In this document: piece by piece, positions 16,001 to 25,844 of the stretch
How the letters are laid out: every line of letters begins with the position of its first letter
How positions within the stretch are numbered: the stretch's first letter is position 1
Source: Sulfurimonas denitrificans DSM 1251
GTDB taxonomy: Bacteria > Campylobacterota > Campylobacteria > Campylobacterales > Sulfurimonadaceae
Reading direction: 5' to 3'
Assembly: GCF_000012965.1 (NCBI RefSeq)
Contig: NC_007575.1
Coordinates: forward strand, 1,488,001-1,552,000
DNA: 64,000 nt
Notes under the pieces: generated by a model
Database searches by the model: none
Seen by the model: the letters and a program-made list of their open reading frames with translations, nothing else
Told to the model about the DNA's origin: nothing
Made by a program: the position numbers and the translations under genes

Positions 16001-17254
16001 TCAATGGGTAGTACAGACCGAACAAACATCAAAACTTTTAAAAACTAGTTCAGCAATTTTTACATCACTTAAACCAACCATAGCTCTTTGTGATACACCA
16101 TGATTCTCTCTTGTTCCACCACTTAGATTCCACTGCGTTGGAGTAATAATCTCATAGTTTTTTATAATTCCGCTCTCAAGCTCCACCCTGTGTATAAGAG
16201 TTCCTCTAGCAGCTTCAACAGCACTATAGCCGCTTCCGCTTAATTTTGAAATATCTATAGATGGCTCTATATATGATGGCTGAGATAAATCTATCTTTTT
16301 TATCAACCCTCTTGAGTGTTCTAAAAGTTGTGATATCTCATAAATCCTTGCTAAGATTCTACTAAAGATACTATCGCCATATTTTTTATGAACATCTATG
16401 ATAAGTGGAGTTTTATTTATCATAGCACGAGAGAGCGGTCCTACTTCATAATACTTATCTTTAAAACTCACATTTTTTGCAAATGAAGATGTAATTTGAG
16501 ACTCTTTTACATCCACAAGAGAGATATTATGAGTCACTTTTGTTTTTACTGATTTACCTTTTTTAAAAAAACTATTTTCTCCAAAAGAGATAAATCTATC
16601 ATAGCTCTTTCCATATCCCAAAAGTTCTGAGTTTTTTATCTCATCTAATATCTCTGTGAGATCCCCATCATAAAGACTATTTGCATCTTCAGTTTTTAAA
16701 AAAACTTCACTCTCTACTTTTAGAAGATTTTGCTCTACAAATTTAAGTGTTTGAGCTATGTAGTGTTGGACTTTTATGAGGTCTATCTCTGTTATCTCAC
16801 AAGCTACTCCGCCTACTATCGCGTAAGAGGTGTGTGGATATTGACCTCCAATAACTGCTATAGCTTTGCTCATAAGCTGCGATGGGTAAGTTGCTTTTAA
16901 TATCTGCTGTTTTTTTCCAAACAGAGGGTAAAGAGTAAGATAGAACCATTTAAAGTGATTTTGAATAAGCTCAAAATTTAGCGTAAGCTCTCTTATGATT
17001 TTTGCTTTATCTGAGAGTATAAGATTATCATAACAGCTCTCTAGCGCCTGTACTGTTGCCATAAGATGAGCATGTCCACATATTCCGCATACTCTTGGGT
17101 TTATCACAAGTGCGTCAAAGGCTCTTTTGCCTTTTAATATATTCTCTATATTTCTAGTTGACATAAACTCAACATCTACAAAATCAATTTTATTCTCTTT
17201 GAAGTTGAAGTTTAGTTTGGCTTCTCCCTCTATCTTCTCTATAATTTTAATCAT
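16001..17254 (-). CDS. [NiFe] hydrogenase large subunit, cytoplasmic HupUV/group-2-like
   Basis: The 417-residue protein has L1 RVCGICGHAH at about 54-63 and ends exactly at the L2 motif, DVCSVCTTH, with no C-terminal tail. Large subunits without a tail do not need a maturation protease; this is a feature of H2-sensing hydrogenases (HoxC/HupV). The usual proline of DPCxxCxxH is replaced by valine. It overlaps the small-subunit gene by 8 bases. With no signal peptide on the partner, the enzyme should be cytoplasmic. It could sense H2 or reduce a soluble acceptor; the sequence does not decide which. Confidence 0.85.
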   Translation of the reverse strand: MIKIIEKIEGEAKLNFNFKENKIDFVDVEFMSTRNIENILKGKRAFDALVINPRVCGICGHAHLMATVQALESCYDNLILSDKAKIIRELTLNFELIQNHFKWFYLTLYPLFGKKQQILKATYPSQLMSKAIAVIGGQYPHTSYAIVGGVACEITEIDLIKVQHYIAQTLKFVEQNLLKVESEVFLKTEDANSLYDGDLTEILDEIKNSELLGYGKSYDRFISFGENSFFKKGKSVKTKVTHNISLVDVKESQITSSFAKNVSFKDKYYEVGPLSRAMINKTPLIIDVHKKYGDSIFSRILARIYEISQLLEHSRGLIKKIDLSQPSYIEPSIDISKLSGSGYSAVEAARGTLIHRVELESGIIKNYEIITPTQWNLSGGTRENHGVSQRAMVGLSDVKIAELVFKSFDVCSVCTTH

Positions 17255-18128
17255 CTAATATCTTCTTTTGAAATCTATCAATTTTAAACGCCTTGGTAAT
17301 ACCTGCTAGAGTAAGATAAACTCTTTTATTAACCCCAAGGGGAAGATGCTCAGGTATCGCCATATTTTTTTTAGTATTAAAGAGGTTATCTCTTGGAAAA
17401 GATGGCTCTGTACAACCAAAACATGGAACTCCTGCTCTGGTTTTTGAGTTTACTTCATTCCAGAGTATTTTATTGCAGCTTCCGTGAGTAAAGGGCGCTT
17501 GACACCCATGGTCGTAAAACATACAACCCTCAAGCTCTCCAAATTTATGGTTATCAACCTTATACTCAAAATACTCATTTCTTGTACAGCCATTATGCAC
17601 TGTATAAGCATAAAACTCTTTTGGTCTTAAAAAATTATCAACTCTTAAGAGAACGCTTTTTTTAATTGCATAAAGAGTGTTTACCAAAACTTCGGGGTGA
17701 ATGGGGCAGCCTGAGATAGATATGGTTTTATCTAGAAAATCTGAAAAATTATGAAGTGCTCTATCTTGATCAAAGTGCATTCCTGCTGTATCTTTATAAT
17801 CACTCTCCCTAAAAATCCCCCCAAAAGTAGCACACGTACCAACCGTTAGAATTTTTTGAACTCTTTTAGAGTAGTTTTTTATTATCTCAAAGATTGGAAC
17901 TCCACCTCTTTGAAACTCCTCTGAAATAGCACCCTCAATAATCAAAACTTCACATTCAATCTCGTTTGAAACTATCTCTTGTAATGAATACTTTGAATCT
18001 ATAACAGGATGATAGATAAACTCAAAGTCATCTAAAAACTGCTCCATATGCGGATAATTTAAAAATGAGTGTGTATTGCCATTACATGTAATTGCACTAA
18101 GCCATAAAATCCTCATTTTCTTTTCCAT
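17247..18128 (-). CDS. [NiFe] hydrogenase small subunit, cytoplasmic HupUV/group-2-like
   Basis: About 293 residues with no Tat signal. The N-terminal segment LSAITCNGNTHSFLN matches the proximal-cluster start of group-2 hydrogenases. GTCATFGG, SGCPIHPE, NGCTRNEYF and PCFGCTEPSFP supply further cluster cysteines. I chose the ATG at 18128, which has GGAG five bases upstream; an ATG at 18143 would overlap the tetR gene by 13 bases. It follows the tetR stop within a few bases, so the regulator and this hydrogenase are likely one transcription unit. Confidence 0.88.
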   Translation of the reverse strand: MEKKMRILWLSAITCNGNTHSFLNYPHMEQFLDDFEFIYHPVIDSKYSLQEIVSNEIECEVLIIEGAISEEFQRGGVPIFEIIKNYSKRVQKILTVGTCATFGGIFRESDYKDTAGMHFDQDRALHNFSDFLDKTISISGCPIHPEVLVNTLYAIKKSVLLRVDNFLRPKEFYAYTVHNGCTRNEYFEYKVDNHKFGELEGCMFYDHGCQAPFTHGSCNKILWNEVNSKTRAGVPCFGCTEPSFPRDNLFNTKKNMAIPEHLPLGVNKRVYLTLAGITKAFKIDRFQKKILDD

Positions 18129-18130
18129 AA

Positions 18131-18721
18131 CTACTCCGAGCACAAGGCTTTGTATATGTTAAAAGATATATCATCTACATATTCATTTAAATCTTTTGGC
18201 AAAATATTTTCACCATTTAAAAAAACCATTCCACCAAGATAACCCATAAAAAGTCCAAAAGCACTGAAAAAATCCTGCTCTCTTAAATCTCCACATTTAA
18301 CGCCCTCTTCAAAGTAAATCATAATTTCAGTTACAAACTCATTTACGCAGAGCATCCCCTCGCAACTATCTTTAAAAACTTCACGGTTTGAGAGATATAT
18401 GCGTAAAAAGTAGTCTATCATCTCAGGTTTTAGGGAGGCAGTTTTAAAATAAATCTCGATTATTTTTCTTGTTTTTTCTTTAGTTGATATATCTTGTTCA
18501 TTAATCTCTCTTAATTGTTGACCCAGATATACAGAGATATATTTTATAATTTCTCTAGCAAGAATATCTTTTGATTTAAAATAGTTATACATGTTGCCAA
18601 CACTCATCTTCAAAGAAGCAGCAATATCTGGGATAGTAGTAGTATAAAACCCTTTTGAAGCAAAGAGTTCCAACGCTGCTTGCATTATAAGTTCTTTTTT
18701 ATTCTCTTTTTTCTTAAGCAA
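18131..18721 (-). CDS. TetR/AcrR-family transcriptional regulator
   Basis: The 196-residue protein has an N-terminal helix-turn-helix (about 12-58; FYTTTIPDIAASLKMSVGNMYNYFKSKDIL) of the TetR family and a divergent C-terminal ligand domain. It lies between the RND pump gene upstream and the second hydrogenase downstream. It could govern either, its own gene (inverted repeat at 18766-18791), or hydA (palindrome at 15921). Close coupling to the hydrogenase small-subunit gene favours a hydrogenase link, while TetR genes next to RND pumps commonly control the pump. The ligand is unknown. Confidence 0.9.
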   Translation of the reverse strand: MLKKKENKKELIMQAALELFASKGFYTTTIPDIAASLKMSVGNMYNYFKSKDILAREIIKYISVYLGQQLREINEQDISTKEKTRKIIEIYFKTASLKPEMIDYFLRIYLSNREVFKDSCEGMLCVNEFVTEIMIYFEEGVKCGDLREQDFFSAFGLFMGYLGGMVFLNGENILPKDLNEYVDDISFNIYKALCSE

Positions 18722-18765
18722 TTCCCTCTCCTGTATTAAGAGTAAATTATACTATAAAGCGATTT

Positions 18766-18791
18766 TAATAGTAATGAAGAGTGTACTATTA
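18766..18791. promoter_or_regulatory. Inverted repeat upstream of tetR, possible autoregulatory operator
   Basis: TAATAGTA (18766-18773) and TACTATTA (18784-18791) form a perfect 8-bp inverted repeat with a 10-base spacer, 45-70 bases before the tetR start. Arm spacing suits a dimeric TetR-family protein. Its sequence differs from the palindrome in front of hydA, so the same protein need not bind both. Confidence 0.4.
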
Positions 18792-18881
18792 TTAGATTAA
18801 ACTATTCAAAATCATATTTACACTTTTTAATTTTGCTTCGTTTTACAATTAGAACAATTTAATATAACTTAATTTTATCTC

Positions 18882-21800
18882 TTAAGCTATCATCTTTGTT
18901 TCATAAAACTTTCTAAGCCATATATCAAGTGGGCTTATTATCTTATACATCACTGGAACAACCAAGAGTGTTAAAAACATTGAACTCAATAGCCCACCTA
19001 TGATAGAGATTGCCATAGGTGCTTTGATTTCACTGCCAAGTCCAGAACTAATTGCTAAAGGTAGCATTGCAAAGACCATTGCAAGAGTAGTCATAAGGAT
19101 TGGGCGGACTCTTTTGCGTCCAGCTTCAAGGAGAGCTTCATCCGTACCTTTGCCATGCTCTTGTGCGTGGTTTGCAAAGTCAACTAGTAAAACCGCATTT
19201 TTTCCAACCATTCCCATAAGAAGCATAAATCCAATCATTACAAAAAGAGAAAATTGCAGACCTGAGATATAAAGAGCCAATATCACGCCTATGATACTAA
19301 GAGGAAGTGCAACCATTATTATCAGTGGTTGGATAAGTGATTCGTATAAGATTGCAAGTATGATAAACATCAAAATAACACTAAGACCAATCGCCACTCC
19401 AAACGCATCTGCGGTTTTGCCCATCTCTTCAGCAAATCCTGTAAATCTATACTCTACACCTGAGGGTAAAAGTGAATCTATCTTCTCTTTTGTATATTCA
19501 ATAGAGCTACCTAAATCAAGCCCAAATAAATCAGCAAAGATTGTAACTTCTCTTTGTCTATCAAAGTGGTTTATCGCTCCAAGAGCGTATGAGTCTTTAA
19601 ACTCAACCAAACCATCAAGATAGATTAGTTTGCCATCTTTTGTTCTTACATGTAGCTTTTTTATATCAGCAATTGAGACTCTGCTCTCATCGCTAAATCT
19701 AAGCGTTATATTGTACTGTTTGCCGCTCTCTTCAAAGTATGAAATTTCCAAATCACTTGAGAATGCAATCGCTATAGCTTCTGCAATTTGTGAAGCCATA
19801 ACACCATAAAGTGAAGCATTTTCTCTTAATATATTTATGTCAATCTGCTGTTTTTGGTCATCCAAATCTGTATCTATGTCCATAAATCCATCTTTTTTGC
19901 GTAGATGCTCAATAAGATTTTCTTTACCACGCTCTAAATCTTCAAAAGAATCAGATTTTAAAACTATCTGATAAGGAACACTCGCTCCTGCACCTTTTAT
20001 ATTTGGTATCTCTGAAGCAGTTATTAACATATCGGCTTTAAAAGGTTCTAGATTTTTTCTAAACTCTTGAATAATTTGTTCTTGTTTTAACTCTCTTTTA
20101 TCTTTTGGGGTAAGCTTTATGTAGATGAGCGCTTTATGTTTCTCTTTTGTGGTGTTATAACCCACACTTAGAGTTGTGTACTCAACATTAGGATTTTTTC
20201 TAACCAAATCTTCAACTGTTTTTGATTTTTTTACCATCTCTTCAAGTGAAATCGAGGCATCAGCTTTGATTTTTATCTCAAACTCTGATTTATCCTCTTT
20301 TGGTATAAAATCCATACCTATTTTTGGAAAGAGGCTAAGAGAAGCAAAAAATAGTAAAAAGACTCCAAAAAGAACCAAATACTTAAACCTTAAAACCTTT
20401 TTTAGTATAGCTTCATAAAGGCGCTCTATTGCTCTAAAGAACGGCTCAGTCATGTTGTAGAACTTACTCTCATCTTTACGTAAAACTCTAGCGCTCAAGC
20501 TTGGAATGAAGCTTAGTGCTATAGTGTAAGAGATGATGATAGCAAATCCGACCGTCATAGCAAAACTCTCAAAAAACTTTCCAACAATCCCGCTCATAAA
20601 CGACACAGGAACAAATACAGCAAGAAGCATGGCAGAGATTGCTAGGATTGTAAAAGCCATCTCTTTTGTGCCCTCATACGCTGCTTCATATTTTCCTAAG
20701 CCCTCTTCCATCTTTTTATATATGTTCTCAATTACAACAATAGCGTCATCTATAATTATTCCGATTGCTAAAGTAAGTCCTATCAGCGTCATCTTATTTA
20801 GCTCAAATCCCATGTAGTCCATCAAAGCAAATGTGCCAAAAATAGAAGATGGGATAGTAAGTGCTGAGACTAGCGTAATTGTAAGATTTCTTAAAAAAAT
20901 AAAAACAATAATTGAAGCTAAAATCGCACCATAAATAAGGTCAAATTCAACGTCACTTAGAGAATTAACGATAAATGTAGATGTGTCATTTAAAACCTCA
21001 ACTCCAAACTTATCTCCTGCCATTACTTGAAGACTCGGAACAATTTTCTTTACATGTTCTATTATCTCTATAGTATTTGTCCCTGAAATTTTTTGAACTT
21101 CAAGCATAACACCCTCAACTCCATTATATGAAGCGTAACTTTTTGCATCACTCAAAGAGTCTTCAACAGCTGCTATATCTCTTAGCTTTATGTTGTCTTT
21201 TATCTTTATATCTTTGAGCTCATCAATACTTAGAGCATCAGCTTTTGTCTTTAAAATAAACTCTTTAGTTTTAGTTATAAGCTTACCACCGCCGATTTTT
21301 ACATTTTCTTCTGTGATTGCGTTGTTTAGCTCTGCTATGGTAATCTCATATTTGTTAAGAGCTTGTGGATTTGGAAATATCTTTATCTCTCTATCTCTAA
21401 ATCCGATGATATTTATAGCACCAACATCATTAATCTTCTGCACTGCTGGTTTTACCTTCTCGTCTGCAAAGAGCATTAGGTTTTGAAGAGTGTCTGATTT
21501 TGCTGTTAAAAATATGTTTATAATAGATGCCCCACCAATATCTAGTTTACTGACAAGGGGTACCTCAGCATCGCTTGGAAGCCTGATGGAAGCAACTTTA
21601 TCACGAACATCGTTTGTAGCTTCATCGATATTTCGTTCTAAAAAAAACTTCACAGTTACAATGCTAACACCATCGCTGCTACTTGAAATTACGCTATCAA
21701 TCCCGCCAATTCTTGAGATTGCCTCTTCGACTTTATCTGTTATCTGCGACTCTATTGTTGAGGCTTCTGCTCCTGCATAGTTTGTCTGAATGGTTACTAT

Positions 21801-21923
21801 TGGAAAATCGACATTTGGAAAGAGGGCTGAGGGCATTGCTTTGAAACTCATATACCCAAAAATAACGAGTGTAAGAACATACATAAGTGTCGAAATTGGT
21901 CTTTTGATTGATAGTTTGTACAT
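18882..21923 (-). CDS. RND-family efflux pump inner-membrane transporter (HAE1/AcrB type)
   Basis: The 1013-residue protein matches the usual length of proton-driven multidrug RND pumps. It opens with a first membrane helix (KRPISTLMYVLTLVIFGY), has the large periplasmic loops, and the TM4 segment IGIIIDDAIVVIENI with the paired aspartates of proton transfer. A second set of helices follows near the C-terminus (MMGMVGKNAVLLVDFAN-like). It forms a tripartite pump with the adaptor and outer-membrane channel encoded just upstream. Substrates cannot be told from the sequence. Confidence 0.93.
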   Translation of the reverse strand: MYKLSIKRPISTLMYVLTLVIFGYMSFKAMPSALFPNVDFPIVTIQTNYAGAEASTIESQITDKVEEAISRIGGIDSVISSSSDGVSIVTVKFFLERNIDEATNDVRDKVASIRLPSDAEVPLVSKLDIGGASIINIFLTAKSDTLQNLMLFADEKVKPAVQKINDVGAINIIGFRDREIKIFPNPQALNKYEITIAELNNAITEENVKIGGGKLITKTKEFILKTKADALSIDELKDIKIKDNIKLRDIAAVEDSLSDAKSYASYNGVEGVMLEVQKISGTNTIEIIEHVKKIVPSLQVMAGDKFGVEVLNDTSTFIVNSLSDVEFDLIYGAILASIIVFIFLRNLTITLVSALTIPSSIFGTFALMDYMGFELNKMTLIGLTLAIGIIIDDAIVVIENIYKKMEEGLGKYEAAYEGTKEMAFTILAISAMLLAVFVPVSFMSGIVGKFFESFAMTVGFAIIISYTIALSFIPSLSARVLRKDESKFYNMTEPFFRAIERLYEAILKKVLRFKYLVLFGVFLLFFASLSLFPKIGMDFIPKEDKSEFEIKIKADASISLEEMVKKSKTVEDLVRKNPNVEYTTLSVGYNTTKEKHKALIYIKLTPKDKRELKQEQIIQEFRKNLEPFKADMLITASEIPNIKGAGASVPYQIVLKSDSFEDLERGKENLIEHLRKKDGFMDIDTDLDDQKQQIDINILRENASLYGVMASQIAEAIAIAFSSDLEISYFEESGKQYNITLRFSDESRVSIADIKKLHVRTKDGKLIYLDGLVEFKDSYALGAINHFDRQREVTIFADLFGLDLGSSIEYTKEKIDSLLPSGVEYRFTGFAEEMGKTADAFGVAIGLSVILMFIILAILYESLIQPLIIMVALPLSIIGVILALYISGLQFSLFVMIGFMLLMGMVGKNAVLLVDFANHAQEHGKGTDEALLEAGRKRVRPILMTTLAMVFAMLPLAISSGLGSEIKAPMAISIIGGLLSSMFLTLLVVPVMYKIISPLDIWLRKFYETKMIA

Positions 21924-21927
21924 GTAA

Positions 21928-22680
21928 CTACTTTTTTGAGTCTGTTAGAATATAGCCATCGCCAAAGAGTCCAACTAAAAACTCTTTAACCTCAACTTCA
22001 GCTATGAGTTTTCGGTTTTGCTCATTTACATGTGGATATATTTTTGAGATAACTCCTGAGTATTCTCTCACATCTCCATCTATCTTATACTTAAACGTCT
22101 GATCAACTTTAACTATGCTCCAATACTTTTGATCAAATTCAAGGATGAGTTTTCTTCTCTCTTGGCTCTGAATTTTAAACACACTCTTTGGCTGCATCTC
22201 CGTTACCACATCTCCAACTTCTGCATTTTTTTCATAAATAACACCATCAAATGGGGCATAAAGAGCTGTTTTTTTATAAAGAGCCTCTCTGTATGTTAAA
22301 TTTGCTTTTGCGCTTTGGAGTGAAGTTTTTGCACTCTCATACGCAAGTGCAAATTTATCAAACCTAGCTTCATCAACAAGATGTTTGACTTTTTCTTCTC
22401 TTTCATAATCTCTTTGGGCGTATTTTAGAGTAACTTCTGCTTTGTCAACATCAGCTTTTGCGAGACTCAAAAGCGCACGTGAATCTTCATTGTAAAGTTC
22501 TGCCAATAGAGCGCCTTTTTTAACTCTGCTTGAGACATCAACATCCATCTTTTTTATTACTCCTCCAGCATTAAAAGCTAGAGTTGCATCTTGGATTGCT
22601 TTTACAAAAAAACTAGCATAAACCTCTTGTGCAGATAGATTAAACGCTAAAAGCAGTAGTGCTAAGTATATTTTTCTCAC
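21928..22680 (-). CDS. RND efflux periplasmic adaptor (membrane fusion protein)
   Basis: The 250-residue protein is short for an adaptor (usually 350-400). It has a signal peptide, a split lipoyl-like domain (AFNAGGVIKKMDVDVSSRVKKGALLAEL and DGVIYEKNAEVGDVV regions) and a helical hairpin (about 70-130) between them. It bridges the pump and the TolC-like channel. The start is GTG, overlapping the channel gene stop (GTGA). The shortness reflects a reduced membrane-proximal domain. Confidence 0.88.
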   Translation of the reverse strand: MRKIYLALLLLAFNLSAQEVYASFFVKAIQDATLAFNAGGVIKKMDVDVSSRVKKGALLAELYNEDSRALLSLAKADVDKAEVTLKYAQRDYEREEKVKHLVDEARFDKFALAYESAKTSLQSAKANLTYREALYKKTALYAPFDGVIYEKNAEVGDVVTEMQPKSVFKIQSQERRKLILEFDQKYWSIVKVDQTFKYKIDGDVREYSGVISKIYPHVNEQNRKLIAEVEVKEFLVGLFGDGYILTDSKK

Positions 22681-23903
22681 TCTATAAACTCCTCTATTTT
22701 TTTACCACTGTAAAAGTAGTAGATTGCATAAGCTATTTGAAGTTCGTTTAACGAACTCTCATAAATAGCTTTTGCTTCTGTTTTAGCACTCAGCCCATCA
22801 AGATAAGTCACATAATCAACAACTCTAGCCTTGTACTTCTCATCTATTGTAGCAAATGCACTACTTGAGGCAACTGAAGAACTCTTTGCACTCTTTATCT
22901 TTAACTTCTGACTCTTAATCCTTTGAAGCGCTATCTCCTGCTCTACTTTTTGCTCATTTGTGAGGTATTTTATCTCCTCATTTAGAGCTTTTGCATTTAG
23001 AATAAGAGCCTCTCTTGCTTTGCCTGAAGCGCTGTTATCATAGATGGTCATATTTAAACTTATCATTGCTACATTTTGTTTATCTATTGCAAGAGGATTG
23101 TTTGGCGTTGTAGTTCCATACTCATACTTAGTATAGATATCTTCTAACTTTATATTTGGGTAGTAGATAGCATCTTGTGCCTCTGCACCCTTTTTTATAG
23201 CTCTCTCTTGATATGTTAACGACTTTATAGAGTCACTCTGCTCATACTCCAAAGAGGCAACCTCTTTAAAATTTGATACCTCAAGAGTATCTATGCTTTT
23301 GCCAACTTTTAATTCTAGATATTTTTTAACGCTTATCATCTCAAAGTTAAGAGACTCTATCTCATAGCTACTTTTATCAAAAGCAGCCTGAAGTCGTTGT
23401 ACATCATCTTGTGTCGCTAACCTTGCCTCATAAAACTGCTTAACTCTTTGTAACTGCTCACCTAAAGAGGCTTTTGCATCAAGCAGAGCTTTCATGCGGG
23501 ATTTTAGACTTAAGATAGTGTAAAAATTCTTTGTGATTTCAAGAGATAGGCTCTCTTTTGTAGATAACTCATCGTGAGCAGTTGATAAAAGTTCATTTTT
23601 TGCTTTGTCATGTAGTGCAGATTTAAGACCGCCATCATAGATATCTACTTCAAATTTGCCATAAAGAGCATAAGTCTCTTCTATCTGAAAAAGAGATGCG
23701 TCACTTATATTTCTGTATGAAGCGCCTATGCCTATCTTTGGATAGTAAGCACTTTTTTTTGAAGCAACTTCACTCTCTTTTGCGTTTTTTATATATTTTT
23801 TTGATTCTAAAATGGAGTTATTTTGATGTGCAAATTCTAAGATATCTTTTAAACTCTCTGCATGTATAAACATTGGCAGGAGTAAAAAAAGTGCTTTTTT
23901 CAT
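22677..23903 (-). CDS. TolC-family outer-membrane efflux protein
   Basis: The 408-residue protein has a signal peptide ending near FIHA and long helical repeats with periodic Leu/Ala/Lys typical of outer-membrane efflux channels, in two halves. It should form the trimeric exit duct for the RND pump genes that follow. Its start overlaps the ridA stop (ATGA), so it belongs to the same operon. Confidence 0.9.
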   Translation of the reverse strand: MKKALFLLLPMFIHAESLKDILEFAHQNNSILESKKYIKNAKESEVASKKSAYYPKIGIGASYRNISDASLFQIEETYALYGKFEVDIYDGGLKSALHDKAKNELLSTAHDELSTKESLSLEITKNFYTILSLKSRMKALLDAKASLGEQLQRVKQFYEARLATQDDVQRLQAAFDKSSYEIESLNFEMISVKKYLELKVGKSIDTLEVSNFKEVASLEYEQSDSIKSLTYQERAIKKGAEAQDAIYYPNIKLEDIYTKYEYGTTTPNNPLAIDKQNVAMISLNMTIYDNSASGKAREALILNAKALNEEIKYLTNEQKVEQEIALQRIKSQKLKIKSAKSSSVASSSAFATIDEKYKARVVDYVTYLDGLSAKTEAKAIYESSLNELQIAYAIYYFYSGKKIEEFIE

Positions 23904-24274
23904 TTTACAAGTGCTACTGCGTCTATCTCAACAAGAGCATTTTTTGGCAACGTTTTAACCGCTACAGTTGAGCGAGATGGTTTATGAGAGCCAAAAGCCT
24001 CTGCGTATATCTCGTTTACAGTTGCAAAATCATCCATAGAAGCTAAAAATATTGTAGTTTTTATAACACTTGACATTGAAGCTCCAGCTTCTTCTAAAAC
24101 AGCTTGTAAGTTTTTTAAAACCTGTTTTGTCTGTACTACTACATCATCCTCAAGCATAACGCCCTCAGCTGTAAGTGCAATCTGTCCAGATGTAAAAACC
24201 ATTCCATTTGCGACAACTGCTTGTGAATATGGACCTATTGCCGATGGCGCTCTGTTTGTTTGTACGAATTTCAT
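23900..24274 (-). CDS. ridA: RidA-family enamine/imine deaminase
   Basis: The 124-residue protein belongs to the RidA/YjgF family, which hydrolyses reactive 2-aminoacrylate and related imines. The motifs APSAIGPYSQAV, VFTSGQIAL, and the C-terminal SRSTVAVKTLPKNALVEIDA with the catalytic Arg and Glu are present. The ATG at 24274 is supported by AAGGAG six bases upstream; a longer in-frame start would add ten residues atypical of the family and overlap the upstream gene. Confidence 0.93.
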   Translation of the reverse strand: MKFVQTNRAPSAIGPYSQAVVANGMVFTSGQIALTAEGVMLEDDVVVQTKQVLKNLQAVLEEAGASMSSVIKTTIFLASMDDFATVNEIYAEAFGSHKPSRSTVAVKTLPKNALVEIDAVALVK

Positions 24275-24284
24275 ATATATCTCC

Positions 24285-24677
24285 TTAATCTTTTTTTGCT
24301 TCATCTACTTCATTTAAGAGCTCATTAAAACCCTCAAAACTTCTATAACCTATTGTTGTATAGATTATCTCCCCTTTATAATTCAAAAAATAGTGGCGGG
24401 GAACAGGCTTTGTCTCTAAGTGAGAAGGAATGTCGTCTATGTCTCTTGAGAGATAAATCAGAACATACTTCTTTTTTAGCTTTTTTAAGACATCCTCGCG
24501 AGATAAAATCTCATTTTCAAATTTCTCGCAATATTTACAATACTCAGAACCTAAAAAAAGATAAACATCCTTCTTTTGCGCTTTTGCTTGGCTTAGGGCT
24601 GCTTCATAGTCGCTTGGCCAGTTAAAATTAGCACTCAGTGTAGCTATTAGCATAACTATTGATAATAAAAATTTCAT
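24285..24677 (-). CDS. Periplasmic thioredoxin-like protein
   Basis: The 130-residue protein has a signal peptide (about 1-16) and a thioredoxin fold with the redox motif CKYC in FLGSEYCKYCEKF. It resembles thioredoxin_7-type disulfide reductases that act on periplasmic or sulfur-metabolism proteins. The specific substrate is unknown. It lies 10 bases before ridA and 9 bases after dapE. Confidence 0.82.
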   Translation of the reverse strand: MKFLLSIVMLIATLSANFNWPSDYEAALSQAKAQKKDVYLFLGSEYCKYCEKFENEILSREDVLKKLKKKYVLIYLSRDIDDIPSHLETKPVPRHYFLNYKGEIIYTTIGYRSFEGFNELLNEVDEAKKD

Positions 24678-24686
24678 TTTCTATCC

Positions 24687-25784
24687 TTATTTCCACGTAT
24701 CTATAAGATGCTTAAAAACTTCATAAAGTTTCTTAACCTCATCTTTTGTGGTTCGCTCATTTATAGCGTGAATTGTATCATTTATTACGCCAAATTCTAT
24801 AACGTCTATGCCAAGCGGAGCCATATGTCTTGCGTCTGAAGTTCCCCCAGCGGTTGAGTGTTTTGGTTTTATGCCACTGATTTGCTCAATGGAGGCATCA
24901 ATATTTTTAACAAGCTTTGTTTTAGTATCTGTTTTAAAAGGATAAGAGCCTTGAGTAAGGCGCAAATCATAATCTAAATCTTCTAAGTTTTTCTCAACAA
25001 ACTCTCTAATCTCTTTTTGAGAAGTAAGAGTAGTATTTCTTACATTAAACATCATCTTAAGTTCATTTGGAGTTACATTTGTAACCTGCATCCCAGCTCT
25101 AATATCTGTTATAACAAATTTGCTTGGAGAAAAAAACTCATCACCGTTATCCAAATCTACACCAGCCATATTTGCAAGTTTTGGTGCGATTAGATTTATA
25201 GGGTTTATAGATTTTTCGGGGTATGCGGCGTGTCCTTGCTTCCCTCTTAGAGTTATATAGCCATTGATTGAACCTCTGCGCCCTACTTTTATAGCATCAC
25301 CAAAAACCATCTCACATGTAGGCTCTGCAACAACTGCAAAATCTGGGAGCATACTTTTATCCCTAAGGTAGTTTAAAACCTCGATTGTGCCGTATGTTCC
25401 CTCTCCCTCTTCGTCTGAAGTTAGTAGTAAGGATAGAGTTCCATTAAAATGTTTAGTATCTTTTATAGCTTGAACAAATGCTGCGACGCCACTCTTCATA
25501 TCTTGCGCACCACGTCCATATATATAACCATCTCTCTCTGTTGCAATATATGGGTCGCTATCCCATCCATCACCAGCAGGAACAACATCTACATGTCCAG
25601 CGAAACAGAGGTGATCTCCTTGTGAGAATTTTTTATATAAAAAGAGGTTTTTAACACCCTCAACATCAACTCTAATCGCTTCAAAATCATCTAAATAGTT
25701 TTGTATAAAATCTAAAAGTCCGCCATCATCTGGAGTTTGGCTCTTTGCGCTTATCATAAATTTAAAAAGTTCAATTGTTTTCAT
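24687..25784 (-). CDS. dapE: Succinyl-diaminopimelate desuccinylase
   Basis: The 365-residue M20-family metallopeptidase-like enzyme produces LL-diaminopimelate for lysine and peptidoglycan synthesis. Metal-site motifs are visible: CFAGHVDVVPAGDGW (His/Asp), GRGAQDMKSG (Asp), LTSDEEGEGTYG (Glu pair), and EFGVINDTIHAINE (His) near the C-terminus. Length matches DapE. Confidence 0.95.
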   Translation of the reverse strand: MKTIELFKFMISAKSQTPDDGGLLDFIQNYLDDFEAIRVDVEGVKNLFLYKKFSQGDHLCFAGHVDVVPAGDGWDSDPYIATERDGYIYGRGAQDMKSGVAAFVQAIKDTKHFNGTLSLLLTSDEEGEGTYGTIEVLNYLRDKSMLPDFAVVAEPTCEMVFGDAIKVGRRGSINGYITLRGKQGHAAYPEKSINPINLIAPKLANMAGVDLDNGDEFFSPSKFVITDIRAGMQVTNVTPNELKMMFNVRNTTLTSQKEIREFVEKNLEDLDYDLRLTQGSYPFKTDTKTKLVKNIDASIEQISGIKPKHSTAGGTSDARHMAPLGIDVIEFGVINDTIHAINERTTKDEVKKLYEVFKHLIDTWK

Positions 25785-25844
25785 ATCTACCTAACTCTTT
25801 TTTTAAAGTGTTAATTATACTGTTTTTTTGCATTCTCTATTAAG

